Positions 52,835 to 61,476 are shown, numbered from the stretch's first letter. The stretch: DNA of 64,000 nucleotides from Paracoccus litorisediminis (GCF_009711205.1 NZ_WMIG01000018.1:24532-88531); one strand, 5' to 3'. Program-made: numbers and translations. The notes: a model not told the origin generated them from the letters alone.

Positions 52835-55119
52835 GCCGAGGGTTCCGGTTTGGGCTTGCCGCGAGGCTTCGTCGGTCTGGCCGGCTTCTTGGGGGCAGCG
52901 GCTTCAGGCGCTGCTGTCTTGGGGGGCGACAAAGGGGAATCTCCCAGCCCGAACAGTTCGGCCAGATGGCGCAGGCGTACGGCGACCTCGCCATCGGGTT
53001 CGGCGGCGGCGGACAGAACCGTGTCCAGCATCTCCAGACCGGCGCGACGTTCGGCCTCGCTTGTCGGCAGCAGTTTCGGCAGGGCGGCCATGGCGGCATC
53101 CTCGTCGATCAGCAGCATGAAGAACTGCTCGCGCAGCATCTTGCGGAAATCGTCGAAACTTTGTCGGCTCAGCTCGGGGTTGGCACGGCAGAACCGGCGC
53201 ACGGCCTCAAAGCTGCGCTCGTCCACGCCGCCGCGCGGTGCGCCTGCATAGAAAAGCGAGCGGGCAAGGGCCTCGCGCATTCCGCCGCGCCCCATTCCGC
53301 CACGCAATTCGGCAATGCGAAGGGCGACATTGTGGTCATGCATCGGGCTTTTCGCGGCCTTGCGCTTGGGCCGGTCGCTTTGGTCCACGCCAAGCGCCGA
53401 TTGCAGGACCTCGCGACCGTAAAACTTCATGAAGCTTTCCTCGGCCCAGCGTTCACTGGTCTGGCGCAGGGTCTCAAACCCCGCCACGATCTGGCTTGAG
53501 ACCTGCTCCTGCAAGGCAAGGAAGGGGTTCGCGGGCGAGACGGACTGGCGGGTTTCACGCACACGTTCGGCCATGGCCTTGGTCCAGCCGGTCAGCGGGT
53601 TCCATGGGCCAAGCATTTCGTATTGCAGGCGCATCGGATGCAGATGCTGCATGATGTCGGGCATGCCCGGCGGCACCATCGCCCGCACGAAGGGCTGGGC
53701 AAAGGTGCGATACATCGCAAGGTTCATCTCGGAGAGCCGCGCGGCGGCGTCAAAGCGCCGATCATCCTCGGGGTCATTGCTGCCAAGCGCGCGGATATCG
53801 TCAAGCGTACGGGCCTCGCAGCGCATCACCCATTCGCCTTGCACAAGTTCGGGATGCAACTCGGCTTCGTCCTTCGGCTCCAGCACGGCTTCATACAGGC
53901 CGGGCGGCAGCAGATCGAGCATGTCGATATTCGAGGCGAATTGCTGATGCTCTTTCCGCGCCACCCCGGACGAAACGAAAATGCCCAGATGACCGATCTT
54001 GTCATGAACGGTATAGACGATGGTCTGGCCAAAGGCGCGTATCTCATCGACGCTGTCGTAAAGATCCAGAATCCAGTCCAGCGCCTGCTGCGGCGGGGTG
54101 ATGTTGTCGCCTTTGGAGCAAAAGACCACGATCGGGGCGCGGATATTTCGCAGATCGATCGCCGTGCCCTCGCTGGTGCGGATTTCGCCCGAGGACAGGC
54201 GGTTGCCGACGAACAGCTCATCGACGATGAACTGCATTTCCTCGGCATTCAGCAGAACATGGCCGCCCCACCATTTTTCGAAACCCAGATAACGCGCCGC
54301 CTCGCTGTCGATTTTGGACCAGAGGTTGTATTGCTTGGTCCAATAGGTGTTGGCGGGGTTCTGGTTCTCGAAATTCTGAACCAGCCACGCGCCGTCAAAA
54401 ACCCCGCCGCCAAGGTCGCTGGTCAGGGCGGTCAGCCAGCTTCCGCCCAGAAGCCCGCCGGAATAGCGCATCGGATACTGTCCCCGGATGCCCGCCCAGT
54501 AGGACAACGGCGTGCCGGCAAGGATGATCGGGCCGAATAGCTCAGGGTAAAGCGCCGCAACCATCATCACCGACCAACCGGCCTGACAATTGCCGATGAC
54601 ACAGGGCTTGCCTTCGGATTGCGGGTGCCGGGCAATCACTGCGCGCAGGAACTGCGCTTCGGCATGGACAATGTCCTCAATCGTCTGGCCGGGGATCGGG
54701 TTGGGCAGGAAGCCGATGAAATAGCAGGGATGACCCGCCTTCATCGCAACCCCGATCTCGCTGTCGGCCTTGAAGCCGCCAATGCCGGGGCCGTGGCCCG
54801 CGCGGGGATCGATCACGACAAAGGGGCGCTTGCGGGGATCGGGTTCATTGCCCGGTTTCGGCAGGATGCGTCCCATCAGGTAATTCACCGGCCGCTCAAA
54901 GCTGCGGCCGTCAAGGATCAGCTCGGCTTTGTAATCCAGGACATGCGGAATATCCTGCGCGGCATGTTCACGATATTGCTCGGACCGTTCGCGCATTACG
55001 TCCATGTAAAGGACCGAGCGTTGCCAAGCATCGATCATATAAGCCGCCGCCGCCGAGGGCAGCGCCCATGCCGGCTCTGTGGGGGTGGGGGCGGGCTTGG
55101 AATTGGTCCGTTGTGTCAT
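52831..55119 (-). CDS. DUF3141 PHA-synthase-like alpha/beta hydrolase
   Basis: A 762-residue protein. The central alpha/beta-hydrolase region (about 70-400) has a nucleophile elbow GNCQAG with Cys178, as in PHA synthases, where Cys replaces the lipase Ser; the likely partners are Asp338 in SKGDNITPP and His377 in DKIGHLGIF. The C-terminal half (about 400-720) is DUF3141-specific and helical, ending in a Pro/Lys-rich tail. ATG 55119 has GGAGAG upstream. The cysteine suggests polymer synthesis or acyl transfer rather than simple hydrolysis; no enzymatic role is established for the family. First gene of the CoA-transferase/pta/ack/fabI operon. Confidence 0.82.
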   Translation of the reverse strand: MTQRTNSKPAPTPTEPAWALPSAAAAYMIDAWQRSVLYMDVMRERSEQYREHAAQDIPHVLDYKAELILDGRSFERPVNYLMGRILPKPGNEPDPRKRPFVVIDPRAGHGPGIGGFKADSEIGVAMKAGHPCYFIGFLPNPIPGQTIEDIVHAEAQFLRAVIARHPQSEGKPCVIGNCQAGWSVMMVAALYPELFGPIILAGTPLSYWAGIRGQYPMRYSGGLLGGSWLTALTSDLGGGVFDGAWLVQNFENQNPANTYWTKQYNLWSKIDSEAARYLGFEKWWGGHVLLNAEEMQFIVDELFVGNRLSSGEIRTSEGTAIDLRNIRAPIVVFCSKGDNITPPQQALDWILDLYDSVDEIRAFGQTIVYTVHDKIGHLGIFVSSGVARKEHQQFASNIDMLDLLPPGLYEAVLEPKDEAELHPELVQGEWVMRCEARTLDDIRALGSNDPEDDRRFDAAARLSEMNLAMYRTFAQPFVRAMVPPGMPDIMQHLHPMRLQYEMLGPWNPLTGWTKAMAERVRETRQSVSPANPFLALQEQVSSQIVAGFETLRQTSERWAEESFMKFYGREVLQSALGVDQSDRPKRKAAKSPMHDHNVALRIAELRGGMGRGGMREALARSLFYAGAPRGGVDERSFEAVRRFCRANPELSRQSFDDFRKMLREQFFMLLIDEDAAMAALPKLLPTSEAERRAGLEMLDTVLSAAAEPDGEVAVRLRHLAELFGLGDSPLSPPKTAAPEAAAPKKPARPTKPRGKPKPEPSA

Positions 55120-55238
55120 GTCGCTCTCCATGACTGAGGCTGGGGCAAGGCGGCCCATGCGGGCCAAGCAGTTCCAAAAGCGCGGCCTCCCGGATTTTAG
55201 CCGCGATGCAGCAATCTGATCCAGACCGGCGGCGTTAA

Positions 55239-55252
55239 TTACTGTAAACTAC
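55239..55252. promoter_or_regulatory. Shared 14-bp motif between DUF3141 and coiled-coil protein genes
   Basis: TTACTGTAAACTAC lies in the 242-bp divergent region, about 110 bp from the plus-strand gene and 120 bp from the DUF3141 gene. It matches 13 of 14 bases of the motif at 43836-43849. Confidence 0.4.
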
Positions 55253-55361
55253 CTGCCGAGCCGAGCCGGACTGCTACGTAATGCGGCATCTTCCCGAGGA
55301 TTCGCCTGACCGCAGGCTAACAGCATTTCCTGACAAATCCAGCGCAAGGAGAAACAGGGCC

Positions 55362-55823
55362 ATGACCCAATCCGACCCCAAAGCTGCCGTCCCGACCGCC
55401 GATGAGCTGCGCCTGCTGCATCTGCAAAAAGAACTGGAGGAAATGGAGCGCCGCGCCAAGCTTCTCGACACCGAGCGTCAGGAGCGCGCCCGTGCTGCCG
55501 AGGAATTCCTCAAGGGCGAGGTCACTGACCGTGAACGCGAATTGATCCGTCGCCTTGTCATGAATGCGGTCGAGAAGGGCCAGTTCGAGGTGATGGTCTA
55601 CAGTTTCCCCTCGAAGCTTTGCACCGATAACGGCCGGGCCATCAACAATGCCGAACGTGATTGGCCCGAGACGCTGCAAGGCAAGGCGCGGGATTTCTAC
55701 GACCGGTTCAAGGCAAATCTGCAGCCCAAGGGCTACAAGCTGAAAGCCATGATCATCAACTTTCCCGATGGCATGCCCGGAGACGTCGGCTTCTACCTGG
55801 ATTGGGCGCCGAAGGCGGTGTGA
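55362..55823 (+). CDS. Coiled-coil protein of unknown function, divergent from the PHA-type operon
   Basis: A 153-residue soluble protein. Residues about 12-55 form a strongly charged coiled-coil (LRLLHLQKELEEMERRAKLL), followed by a compact domain (FEVMVYSFPSKLCTDNGRAI) ending in DVGFYLDWAPKAV. I do not recognise a named family, but similar proteins are seen in alphaproteobacteria. ATG 55362 has AGGAG about 12 bp upstream. Divergent from DUF3141 and sharing a promoter region, it may be a granule-associated or phasin-like protein, which is speculative. Confidence 0.75.
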   Translation: MTQSDPKAAVPTADELRLLHLQKELEEMERRAKLLDTERQERARAAEEFLKGEVTDRERELIRRLVMNAVEKGQFEVMVYSFPSKLCTDNGRAINNAERDWPETLQGKARDFYDRFKANLQPKGYKLKAMIINFPDGMPGDVGFYLDWAPKAV

Positions 55824-56374
55824 TTGCGGCCTGAGCCGATGTGTGTGTGGTCCCTTTCAGGGACCGACGCGCGCATCATTACCCTTCGATAGACCTCGCT
55901 GGCTGTCCATTCGGCCTCGCCAAGTCGGCCTCCGGTCTGGCAGTGACTGCCCGATGGCATATGGATCAAGCCGTGGCAGGCTCTCCGGTTTCCGCGCCAC
56001 TGCGGCCTGCATCACTTTCGCTGGGTCTGTCGCGGTATAGAGGATGCCAATACGTTCACCGGCAAAGCAAGTGCTGGTCGACCGCCATGAGCCCGAAACA
56101 GCTCGCGCAGCGCCTGAAGATGCCAAAGGACAAACATCTCGGAGCAGTTGCGCGTGGATGACGAGGGGGCAACCTCGCTGCCAGCGGATTGGATCGGTTC
56201 ATGACGCTGTGCCGGCTCGGGCATCTTCTGAAGGCAAGAGTACGAGATTAGTGTCCCGAACCAGGGAGGTTCTTATACGGGTCGATTTCTGCGCCGACTG
56301 CCGCACGTTGGCTTGGGTAAAGACGCCACCGATTTCGACGGAAAATAGCGGGCAACAAACATCGTTGATGTTTC
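55824..56374. other. Long intergenic region without recognisable gene
   Basis: Six-frame reading shows only short, unconserved ORFs. A 7-bp perfect stem with a 3-base loop (GGTCCCT at 55849-55855, AGGGACC at 55859-55865) just after the preceding gene may be its terminator. The remainder could be decayed DNA. Confidence 0.55.
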
Positions 56375-56812
56375 TCAGCGAGTCCCTTTAGGCGACAGAG
56401 TAGACAGATTCCTACCCTTCTCGCCAAGCCACAGCCCGATCAGCATCATTGGCAAAAATACGATTGCTCCCGGCGCGAGAAGTGGCAGTGCGACCCAAGC
56501 CGGACCGGGGCAGAAGCCACCTATTCCCCAGCCGATCCCAAACAGCGCCGCGCCAAGGACAAGAGGCCGGTCGATTTGCGTGCTTGATGGCAGATCGAAG
56601 CGATCAGAAAACACCGGCGTGCTTTTGCGCCACACCATCCGATAGCCGAGAAAGGTGACCAACAAGGCTCCGCCCATGACGAAGCCGAGGCTAGGATCCC
56701 ATGACCCCGCCAGGTCGAGGAAGTTCAGCACTTTCGCCGGGTTCGCCATTCCGGAGAGGACAAGGCCAAGGCCAAAGAGAAGACCGCTTGCGAAGCCAAG
56801 AAGGTGTCGCAT
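56375..56812 (-). CDS. pmpB: YeeE/YedE-type membrane protein, second half of split sulfur-transport pair (PmpB-like)
   Basis: A 145-residue integral membrane protein with about four hydrophobic segments and the conserved GIGWGIGGFCPGPAW at 92-106, Cys101 being the transport-pathway cysteine of the YeeE/YedE family. ATG 56812 shares its A with the TGA of the upstream gene; a longer open frame continues antisense-like through pmpA and is rejected. The family moves thiosulfate or related sulfur species. It forms a two-subunit transporter with the preceding gene product. Confidence 0.85.
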   Translation of the reverse strand: MRHLLGFASGLLFGLGLVLSGMANPAKVLNFLDLAGSWDPSLGFVMGGALLVTFLGYRMVWRKSTPVFSDRFDLPSSTQIDRPLVLGAALFGIGWGIGGFCPGPAWVALPLLAPGAIVFLPMMLIGLWLGEKGRNLSTLSPKGTR

Positions 56813-57270
56813 CAGGCGCCTCCAAGAACATGGCGCAGGACAAACACCGTAGCGAAGCCTGCGGCCATGAAGGTCACGACCGCGACGAACGAGCGGCGCG
56901 ACAATCGTGCCAATCCGCAGACACCGTGACCTGAAGTGCAGCCCGAACCAAGCCCGGTCCCGAAACCCACGAGCAGTCCTGCGACCGCCATGGCGAGAAG
57001 GTTGCTCGACACCGTCTGCTCGATTGCGCCGCCAACGAGACGATAGATCACAGGCGCGGCAATGAGACCGAGAACGAAGGCAAGTCTCCAGTCGCGTTCT
57101 TGGGGTGCATTTCCAGTCGGTGCCATCGCCCCGATGATCGACTTGGTAATCCCGGAAATACCCGCAATCTTTCCGAATAGCGCCATCACGATGACCGCGC
57201 TGAGCCCGATCAGCATCCCGCCTGCCAGAGAAACCCAAGGCGTGAAATCTGTCACGATTGTTGGACCCAT
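56812..57270 (-). CDS. pmpA: YeeE/YedE-type membrane protein, first half of split sulfur-transport pair (PmpA-like)
   Basis: A 152-residue membrane protein with four hydrophobic segments and the diagnostic GSGCTSGHGVCGLARLSRRS at about 108-127 containing two cysteines. Overlaps pmpB at one base. In relatives, pmpAB is controlled by BigR/SqrR-type ArsR repressors responding to persulfide. Here such a gene is present only as a broken remnant across the divergent promoter. Confidence 0.87.
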   Translation of the reverse strand: MGPTIVTDFTPWVSLAGGMLIGLSAVIVMALFGKIAGISGITKSIIGAMAPTGNAPQERDWRLAFVLGLIAAPVIYRLVGGAIEQTVSSNLLAMAVAGLLVGFGTGLGSGCTSGHGVCGLARLSRRSFVAVVTFMAAGFATVFVLRHVLGGA

Positions 57271-57329
57271 GCGAACCCTCCAAAGGCATGCGGCAGGCGG
57301 CTTACCCTCGCATCGCTATCACGCCATAT

Positions 57330-57349
57330 ATTATCTATAGCTAAATAAT
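57330..57349. promoter_or_regulatory. AT-rich palindrome, probable ArsR/BigR-type operator of pmpAB
   Basis: ATTATCTA and TAAATAAT flank TAGC, a 20-bp palindrome with one mismatched pair, 60 bp upstream of pmpA. Its AT-richness is striking in this GC-rich sequence. BigR-type repressors bind AT-rich palindromes at such positions. Confidence 0.6.
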
Positions 57350-57360
57350 GTAATTCTAAA

Positions 57361-57631
57361 GCAATGGCGTCCCTTTCGCCGCCAGGGAAAAATGGGCCGA
57401 ACATGTTGCTGAGCGCCTGTCGTAGGTCGCTAACGCCAAGCGCCTGATAGTCCTTTGTGACCTGATTAACGGTTGAGCCAGCCTGCCCTGAGTCAGCACC
57501 TTGCCCGACGTCGTGAGGCGGGAATGGTTGCAACGCGGCGCGAGGCGCAGACCGTTTACTATCGCATCGCTGACCCCGATTTCCGAAATCTTGATGACGG
57601 CGCTTTCGGGACATTCTGCCGGGAAAGGTAA
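57361..57631 (+). pseudogene. Disrupted ArsR/BigR-family repressor gene
   Basis: The plus strand encodes clear ArsR-family pieces in two frames. Frame one, from about 57361, gives WAEHVAERLS, an in-frame TAG at 57423-57425, then VANAKRLIVLCDLING and a TGA at 57474-57476. The other frame, from about 57474, gives LSQPALSQHL (recognition helix), then EAGMVATRREA and QTVYYRIADPDF, ending with TAA at 57629-57631. The segment that normally joins these parts, about 13-15 codons, is missing and the frame shifts. The product should be non-functional. Its place, divergent from pmpAB, is the usual site of bigR/sqrR. The original start cannot be placed. Confidence 0.75.
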
Positions 57632-57634
57632 ATC

Positions 57635-59080
57635 TCAGACACCTCCAAGCTGGGTGACGCGGATGCTGTTCGTCGTGCCCGGCACGCCAAAGGGAAAGCC
57701 GCAGACCACGATGACGCTTTGCGCGACATGGCCGATGCCAAGGGCAAGGACGGCTTCTTCGGCAAGGATCGGAACGGTGTCATGATCCGCGATCTCGGCG
57801 GCGAGCTTGGGACGGATGCCCCAGACCAGCGCCATGCGGCGGGCGACCTCGGGGCTGGCAGTCAACAGCACGGTGGGGCGCGCCGCCCGACGCGAGGCGA
57901 TGCGGCGACCTGAAGCCCCGGTCGAGGAAAAGGCCACAATGGCGGGAACCGACAGGGCGTTGGCCAGGTCCACTGCCGCTCCGGCGATGGCACGGTTCGG
58001 CGTGTCGGCATGGGGCGCGCTGGTCTGCATCGAGGCTGCGTAGAAGGGATGAGCCTCGGTGCGGCGAATGATCCGGTCCATCATCGCCACCGCCTCAAGC
58101 GGGAACAGACCCGAGGCGGTTTCGGCCGAAAGCATCACGGCATCCGCACCGTCATGGATGGCATTGGCCACGTCCGAGGCTTCGGCCCGTGTCGGCGTGG
58201 GGGTCGAGATCATCGATTCCAGCATCTGGGTCGCGACGATGACCGGACGATCCTGTTGGCGGCAAAGGCGGATGATCTCTTTCTGGCGGCCGGGAACCTC
58301 CTCGGGCGGAATCTCGACGCCCAGATCACCCCGCGCGATCATGACCGCATCGGATTCGGCGACGATCCGCGGCAGGTCCAGAAGCGCCGAGGGCTTTTCG
58401 ATCTTGGCGATAAGCCCGGCACGGCCACGGATCAGCTCCTTGACCTCGACAAGATCCTCGGCCCGCTGCACGAAGGAGAGTGCGACCCAGTCGACACCAA
58501 GGGACAGGCCGAATTCCAGATCGGCGCGGTCCTTTCCGGTTAGGGCAGGCAGCGCGACGACGGTGTCGGGCAGGTTCACCCCCTTGCGGTCCTGCAGCTT
58601 TCCGCCCGCCACCACACGGGTCGAGATGCTTTCGGCCTCATGCGAGGTGACCACAAGCCGGATGCGGCCATCATCGACCAGCAGCGTATCGCCGGGCCGG
58701 ATGGCGGCGAAAATCTCGGGATGGGGCAGGGGGATTTCGTCAGGGGCGCAGGTCGTACCCAGCCGCAGGATCAGGCTTTGCCCGGCCAGCAAGTCTCGCG
58801 GGCCGCCCGGCACCTGACCGATGCGGATCTTGGGGCCCTGCAGGTCCTGCAGGATGCCGATGGGCTGATCCAGCTCGGCCTCAAGGGCGCGAATGGCGTC
58901 GAAGGCCCGCCGGTGGTCGTCATGGCTGCCATGGCTGAAATTCAGCCGGAAGGTATCGACGCCGGCAAGGAACAACTGGCGCAGCATCCGGGGAGCATGG
59001 CTCGCCGGGCCGACCGTTGCCACGATCTTGGCGCGGCGGTCGCGCAGTTGCGGGGGCGTCATGGATGTATTGAGGATCAT
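57635..59080 (-). CDS. ttuE: Pyruvate kinase (TtuE-type)
   Basis: A 481-residue pyruvate kinase with KIVATVGPAS near 18-27, RLNFSHGSHDDH, ILQDLQGPKIRIG, and the signature MIARGDLGVEIPPEEVPGRQ; TQMLESMI and DGADAVMLSAETA follow. It converts phosphoenolpyruvate to pyruvate with ATP formation. Its ATG overlaps the TtuD stop by 4 bp, and gene order matches the ttuBCDE tartrate operon of Agrobacterium vitis, where ttuE is a pyruvate kinase. Whether the organism has another housekeeping pyk is unknown. Confidence 0.92.
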   Translation of the reverse strand: MILNTSMTPPQLRDRRAKIVATVGPASHAPRMLRQLFLAGVDTFRLNFSHGSHDDHRRAFDAIRALEAELDQPIGILQDLQGPKIRIGQVPGGPRDLLAGQSLILRLGTTCAPDEIPLPHPEIFAAIRPGDTLLVDDGRIRLVVTSHEAESISTRVVAGGKLQDRKGVNLPDTVVALPALTGKDRADLEFGLSLGVDWVALSFVQRAEDLVEVKELIRGRAGLIAKIEKPSALLDLPRIVAESDAVMIARGDLGVEIPPEEVPGRQKEIIRLCRQQDRPVIVATQMLESMISTPTPTRAEASDVANAIHDGADAVMLSAETASGLFPLEAVAMMDRIIRRTEAHPFYAASMQTSAPHADTPNRAIAGAAVDLANALSVPAIVAFSSTGASGRRIASRRAARPTVLLTASPEVARRMALVWGIRPKLAAEIADHDTVPILAEEAVLALGIGHVAQSVIVVCGFPFGVPGTTNSIRVTQLGGV

Positions 59081-60342
59081 GGGATGAAAACCGCCCGGAA
59101 GTCGTTGACATTGGTAAGGGTGGGGCCGGTTCGGACCAGATCGCCGATCCGGTCGAACAGGCTGTAGCTGTCATGGCCGCGCAGGATCGCGCGCGGGTCC
59201 AACCCGGCGGCGCGGGCGCGGGTCAGCGTGTCAGGGGTGATGATCGCACCAGCTGCGTCCTCGGTCCCGTCGATGCCGTCCGTGTCGCAGGCCAAGGTAT
59301 GGATGCCGGTCTGCCCGTCCAGCGCCAAGGCCATGGACAGCAGGAATTCGGTATTGCGCCCGCCGCGGCCCGGTTTGACGTCCCCGATGTATACGGTGGT
59401 TTCGCCGCCCGAAAGCAGCACCGCCGGGCCTGCGACGGGATGGCCATGCAGGGCAGCACTCCGGGCGATCCCGGCCATGACCTGTCCCGTGGTGCTGGCC
59501 TCACCCTCAAGCGCATCGCCAAGGATCAGCGGCGTGATCCCTGCCGCGTGGGCCAGCTTTGCGGCCGCCTCAAGCGCCATCTGTGGTGTCGAGATCAGCC
59601 GGTAATCGGCCGCGAAGGCCGGGATCGGCTTGGGCGCGGCCAGCAGCAATTGTCTTGCCGCGACCGGCAGATCCGGGCCCAGCTGATCCACGATCTCCGA
59701 GAGGTCTGCACCGCCATCCGGATCATGGACCGTCGGACCCGAGGCGATGGCCAGCGGGTCGTCCCCCGGCACGTCCGAGATGGCCAGTGTCACCACCCGT
59801 GCAGGTGCCGCCGCCAGCGCCAGACGACCGCCCTTGACGGCGGACAAGCGCCGCCGCACCCGGTTCATCACCGAGATCGGCACCCCCGAGGCCAGAAGCA
59901 GGCGGTTGACCTGCATTTTCTCCTCAAGCGTCAGCCCCGGCGCAGGGGCGGTCATCAAGGCCGAGCCCCCGCCCGAGATCAGCGCCAGCACCAGATCATC
60001 CGGTCCAAGCCCGCTGACCGCCTGCAGGATGCGTTTTGCGGCCATTGCCCCATTCGCGTCGGGAACGGGATGCGCGGCCTCGATCACCTCGATCCTTTCG
60101 GTCGGAACGCCATGGCCGTAGCGGGTCACGACCACGCCCGACAGATCGACATCGGGCCACGCCATTTCGACTGCGCGGGCCATGGCGGCGGCGGATTTCC
60201 CGGCACCGACGACGACAACACGACCGCGCGGCAATTCGGGAAGGTGACGCGCGACCGTCTGCGCCGGGTCGGCGCTGTCCACTGCCGCAGCAAAAAGCTG
60301 CAGCAGCAGATCGCGGGCAGAAAGGTTCAGATCGCGCATCAC
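59077..60342 (-). CDS. ttuD: Glycerate 2-kinase / hydroxypyruvate-metabolising MOFRL protein (TtuD)
   Basis: A 421-residue protein of the glycerate kinase 2/MOFRL family, historically named hydroxypyruvate reductase TtuD. Characteristic are RVVVVGAGKSAAAMARAVE at 41-59, EAAHPVPDANG, LALISGGGSALM and the C-terminal GRNTEFLLSMALAL with GIDGTEDAAGA. It phosphorylates D-glycerate to 2-phosphoglycerate, leading to PEP via enolase and then the TtuE pyruvate kinase. It is between ttuC and ttuE, overlapping the latter by 4 bp. Confidence 0.9.
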   Translation of the reverse strand: MMRDLNLSARDLLLQLFAAAVDSADPAQTVARHLPELPRGRVVVVGAGKSAAAMARAVEMAWPDVDLSGVVVTRYGHGVPTERIEVIEAAHPVPDANGAMAAKRILQAVSGLGPDDLVLALISGGGSALMTAPAPGLTLEEKMQVNRLLLASGVPISVMNRVRRRLSAVKGGRLALAAAPARVVTLAISDVPGDDPLAIASGPTVHDPDGGADLSEIVDQLGPDLPVAARQLLLAAPKPIPAFAADYRLISTPQMALEAAAKLAHAAGITPLILGDALEGEASTTGQVMAGIARSAALHGHPVAGPAVLLSGGETTVYIGDVKPGRGGRNTEFLLSMALALDGQTGIHTLACDTDGIDGTEDAAGAIITPDTLTRARAAGLDPRAILRGHDSYSLFDRIGDLVRTGPTLTNVNDFRAVFIP

Positions 60343-60351
60343 CCGACCGCC

Positions 60352-61476
60352 TCAGCCGATCGCGGCGACGGTGCGGCGCGCGCTGTCCGTCACCTGCTGC
60401 GTGACATCGTTTGCGCCACGGATAGCCGCGCAAACCGCGTCCGTCACCTGCTGCGTATTGGCGGTTCCGCCGACATCGGGGGTCATCACACCTTGCGCAC
60501 AGACCTGCTCGACCGCCTTCAGCAGGCGGGCCGCCGCATCCGCTTCGCCCAGATGTTCCAGCATCTGCGCGGCGGTCCAGAAGGTCGCGACCGGGTTGGC
60601 GATGCCCATGCCGGTGATGTCGAAGGCGGAACCATGGATCGGCTCGAACATCGAGGGGAAGCGGCGCTCGGGGTCGATATTGCCGGTCGGGGCGACGCCA
60701 AGGCTGCCTGCCAGCGCACCGGCAAGGTCCGACAGGATATCGGCATGCAGGTTGGTCGCGACGATGGTATCCAGGCTTTGCGGGTTCTTGACCATGCGCA
60801 CGGTCATCGCGTCGACCAGCATCTTGTCCCAGCTCACGTCGGGGAATTCCTGCGCGACCTCGGCCGCGATTTCGTCCCACATGACCATGCCGTGGCGCTG
60901 CGCGTTGGACTTGGTCACCACCGTCAGCAGCTTGCGCGGGCGGGACTGCGCCAGCTTGAAGGCATAGCGCATGATCCGGGTCACGCCGACGCGGGTAAAG
61001 ATCGCGACCTCGGTCCCGACTTCCTCGGGCAACCCGCGATGGGCGCGCCCGCCATGGCCGGAATATTCGCCCTCGGAGTTCTCGCGCACGATCACCCAAT
61101 TCAGATCGCCCAGGCCGACATTGGCCAGCGGCGATTTGATGCCCGGCAGGATCTTGGTCGGGCGGACATTGGCATATTGGTCGAAGCCTTGGCAGATCGG
61201 CAGGCGCAGGCCCCAAAGCGTGATGTGGTCGGGGACGTCCGGCGCACCCACCGCACCGAAGAAAATCGCGTCAAAGGCCTTGAGTTGGGCCGGCCCGTCC
61301 TCGGGCATCAGGGCGCCGGTCCGCTTGTAGCGATCCGAGCCCCAGTCGAAGCTGGTGACGTCCAGTTGGAAGCCGCCGTCACGCTCGGCCAATGCTTCCA
61401 GCACTTGCAGCCCGGCATCGATCACTTCGGGGCCGATGCCATCGGCGGGAATGGCGGCGATCTTGTAGGATTTCAT
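60352..61476 (-). CDS. ttuC: Tartrate dehydrogenase/decarboxylase (TtuC)
   Basis: A 374-residue beta-decarboxylating dehydrogenase with AAIPADGIGPEV at 7-18, VRENSEGEYSG, TKSNAQRHGMVMWDE and NLHADILSDLAGA motifs, so Lys and Asp catalytic residues are present. TtuC oxidises tartrate or malate and forms glycerate, the substrate for TtuD. ATG 61476 has AGGAA upstream; a longer open frame is rejected. The C-terminus is extended by a duplicated segment in which TQQVTD occurs twice, 18 residues apart. Third paralogue of this family in the window, more diverged than the two repeat copies. Confidence 0.92.
   Translation of the reverse strand: MKSYKIAAIPADGIGPEVIDAGLQVLEALAERDGGFQLDVTSFDWGSDRYKRTGALMPEDGPAQLKAFDAIFFGAVGAPDVPDHITLWGLRLPICQGFDQYANVRPTKILPGIKSPLANVGLGDLNWVIVRENSEGEYSGHGGRAHRGLPEEVGTEVAIFTRVGVTRIMRYAFKLAQSRPRKLLTVVTKSNAQRHGMVMWDEIAAEVAQEFPDVSWDKMLVDAMTVRMVKNPQSLDTIVATNLHADILSDLAGALAGSLGVAPTGNIDPERRFPSMFEPIHGSAFDITGMGIANPVATFWTAAQMLEHLGEADAAARLLKAVEQVCAQGVMTPDVGGTANTQQVTDAVCAAIRGANDVTQQVTDSARRTVAAIG
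60385..60456 (-). repeat. In-frame 18-bp direct repeat in the ttuC 3' end
   Basis: GTCCGTCACCTGCTGCGT occurs at 60385-60402 and 60439-60456, exactly 54 bp (18 codons) apart, encoding TQQVTD twice. The intervening sequence has diverged. It probably arose by tandem duplication. Confidence 0.85.

Noticed and set aside
55841..56391. Possible transposase or gene remnants between the coiled-coil protein and pmpB
   Set aside because: All six frames were read; fragments such as MSPKQLAQRLKM do not match a family that I can name, so no pseudogene is called.
56813..57289. N-terminal extension of the pmpB frame by 159 codons
   Set aside because: The added part is Arg-rich out-of-frame reading of pmpA; the membrane protein begins at ATG 56812, which overlaps the pmpA stop.
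57252..57614. A 120-codon minus-strand ORF covering the pmpA upstream region
   Set aside because: It has no recognisable similarity, overlaps pmpA, and runs antisense to clear ArsR segments on the plus strand, which explain the region better.
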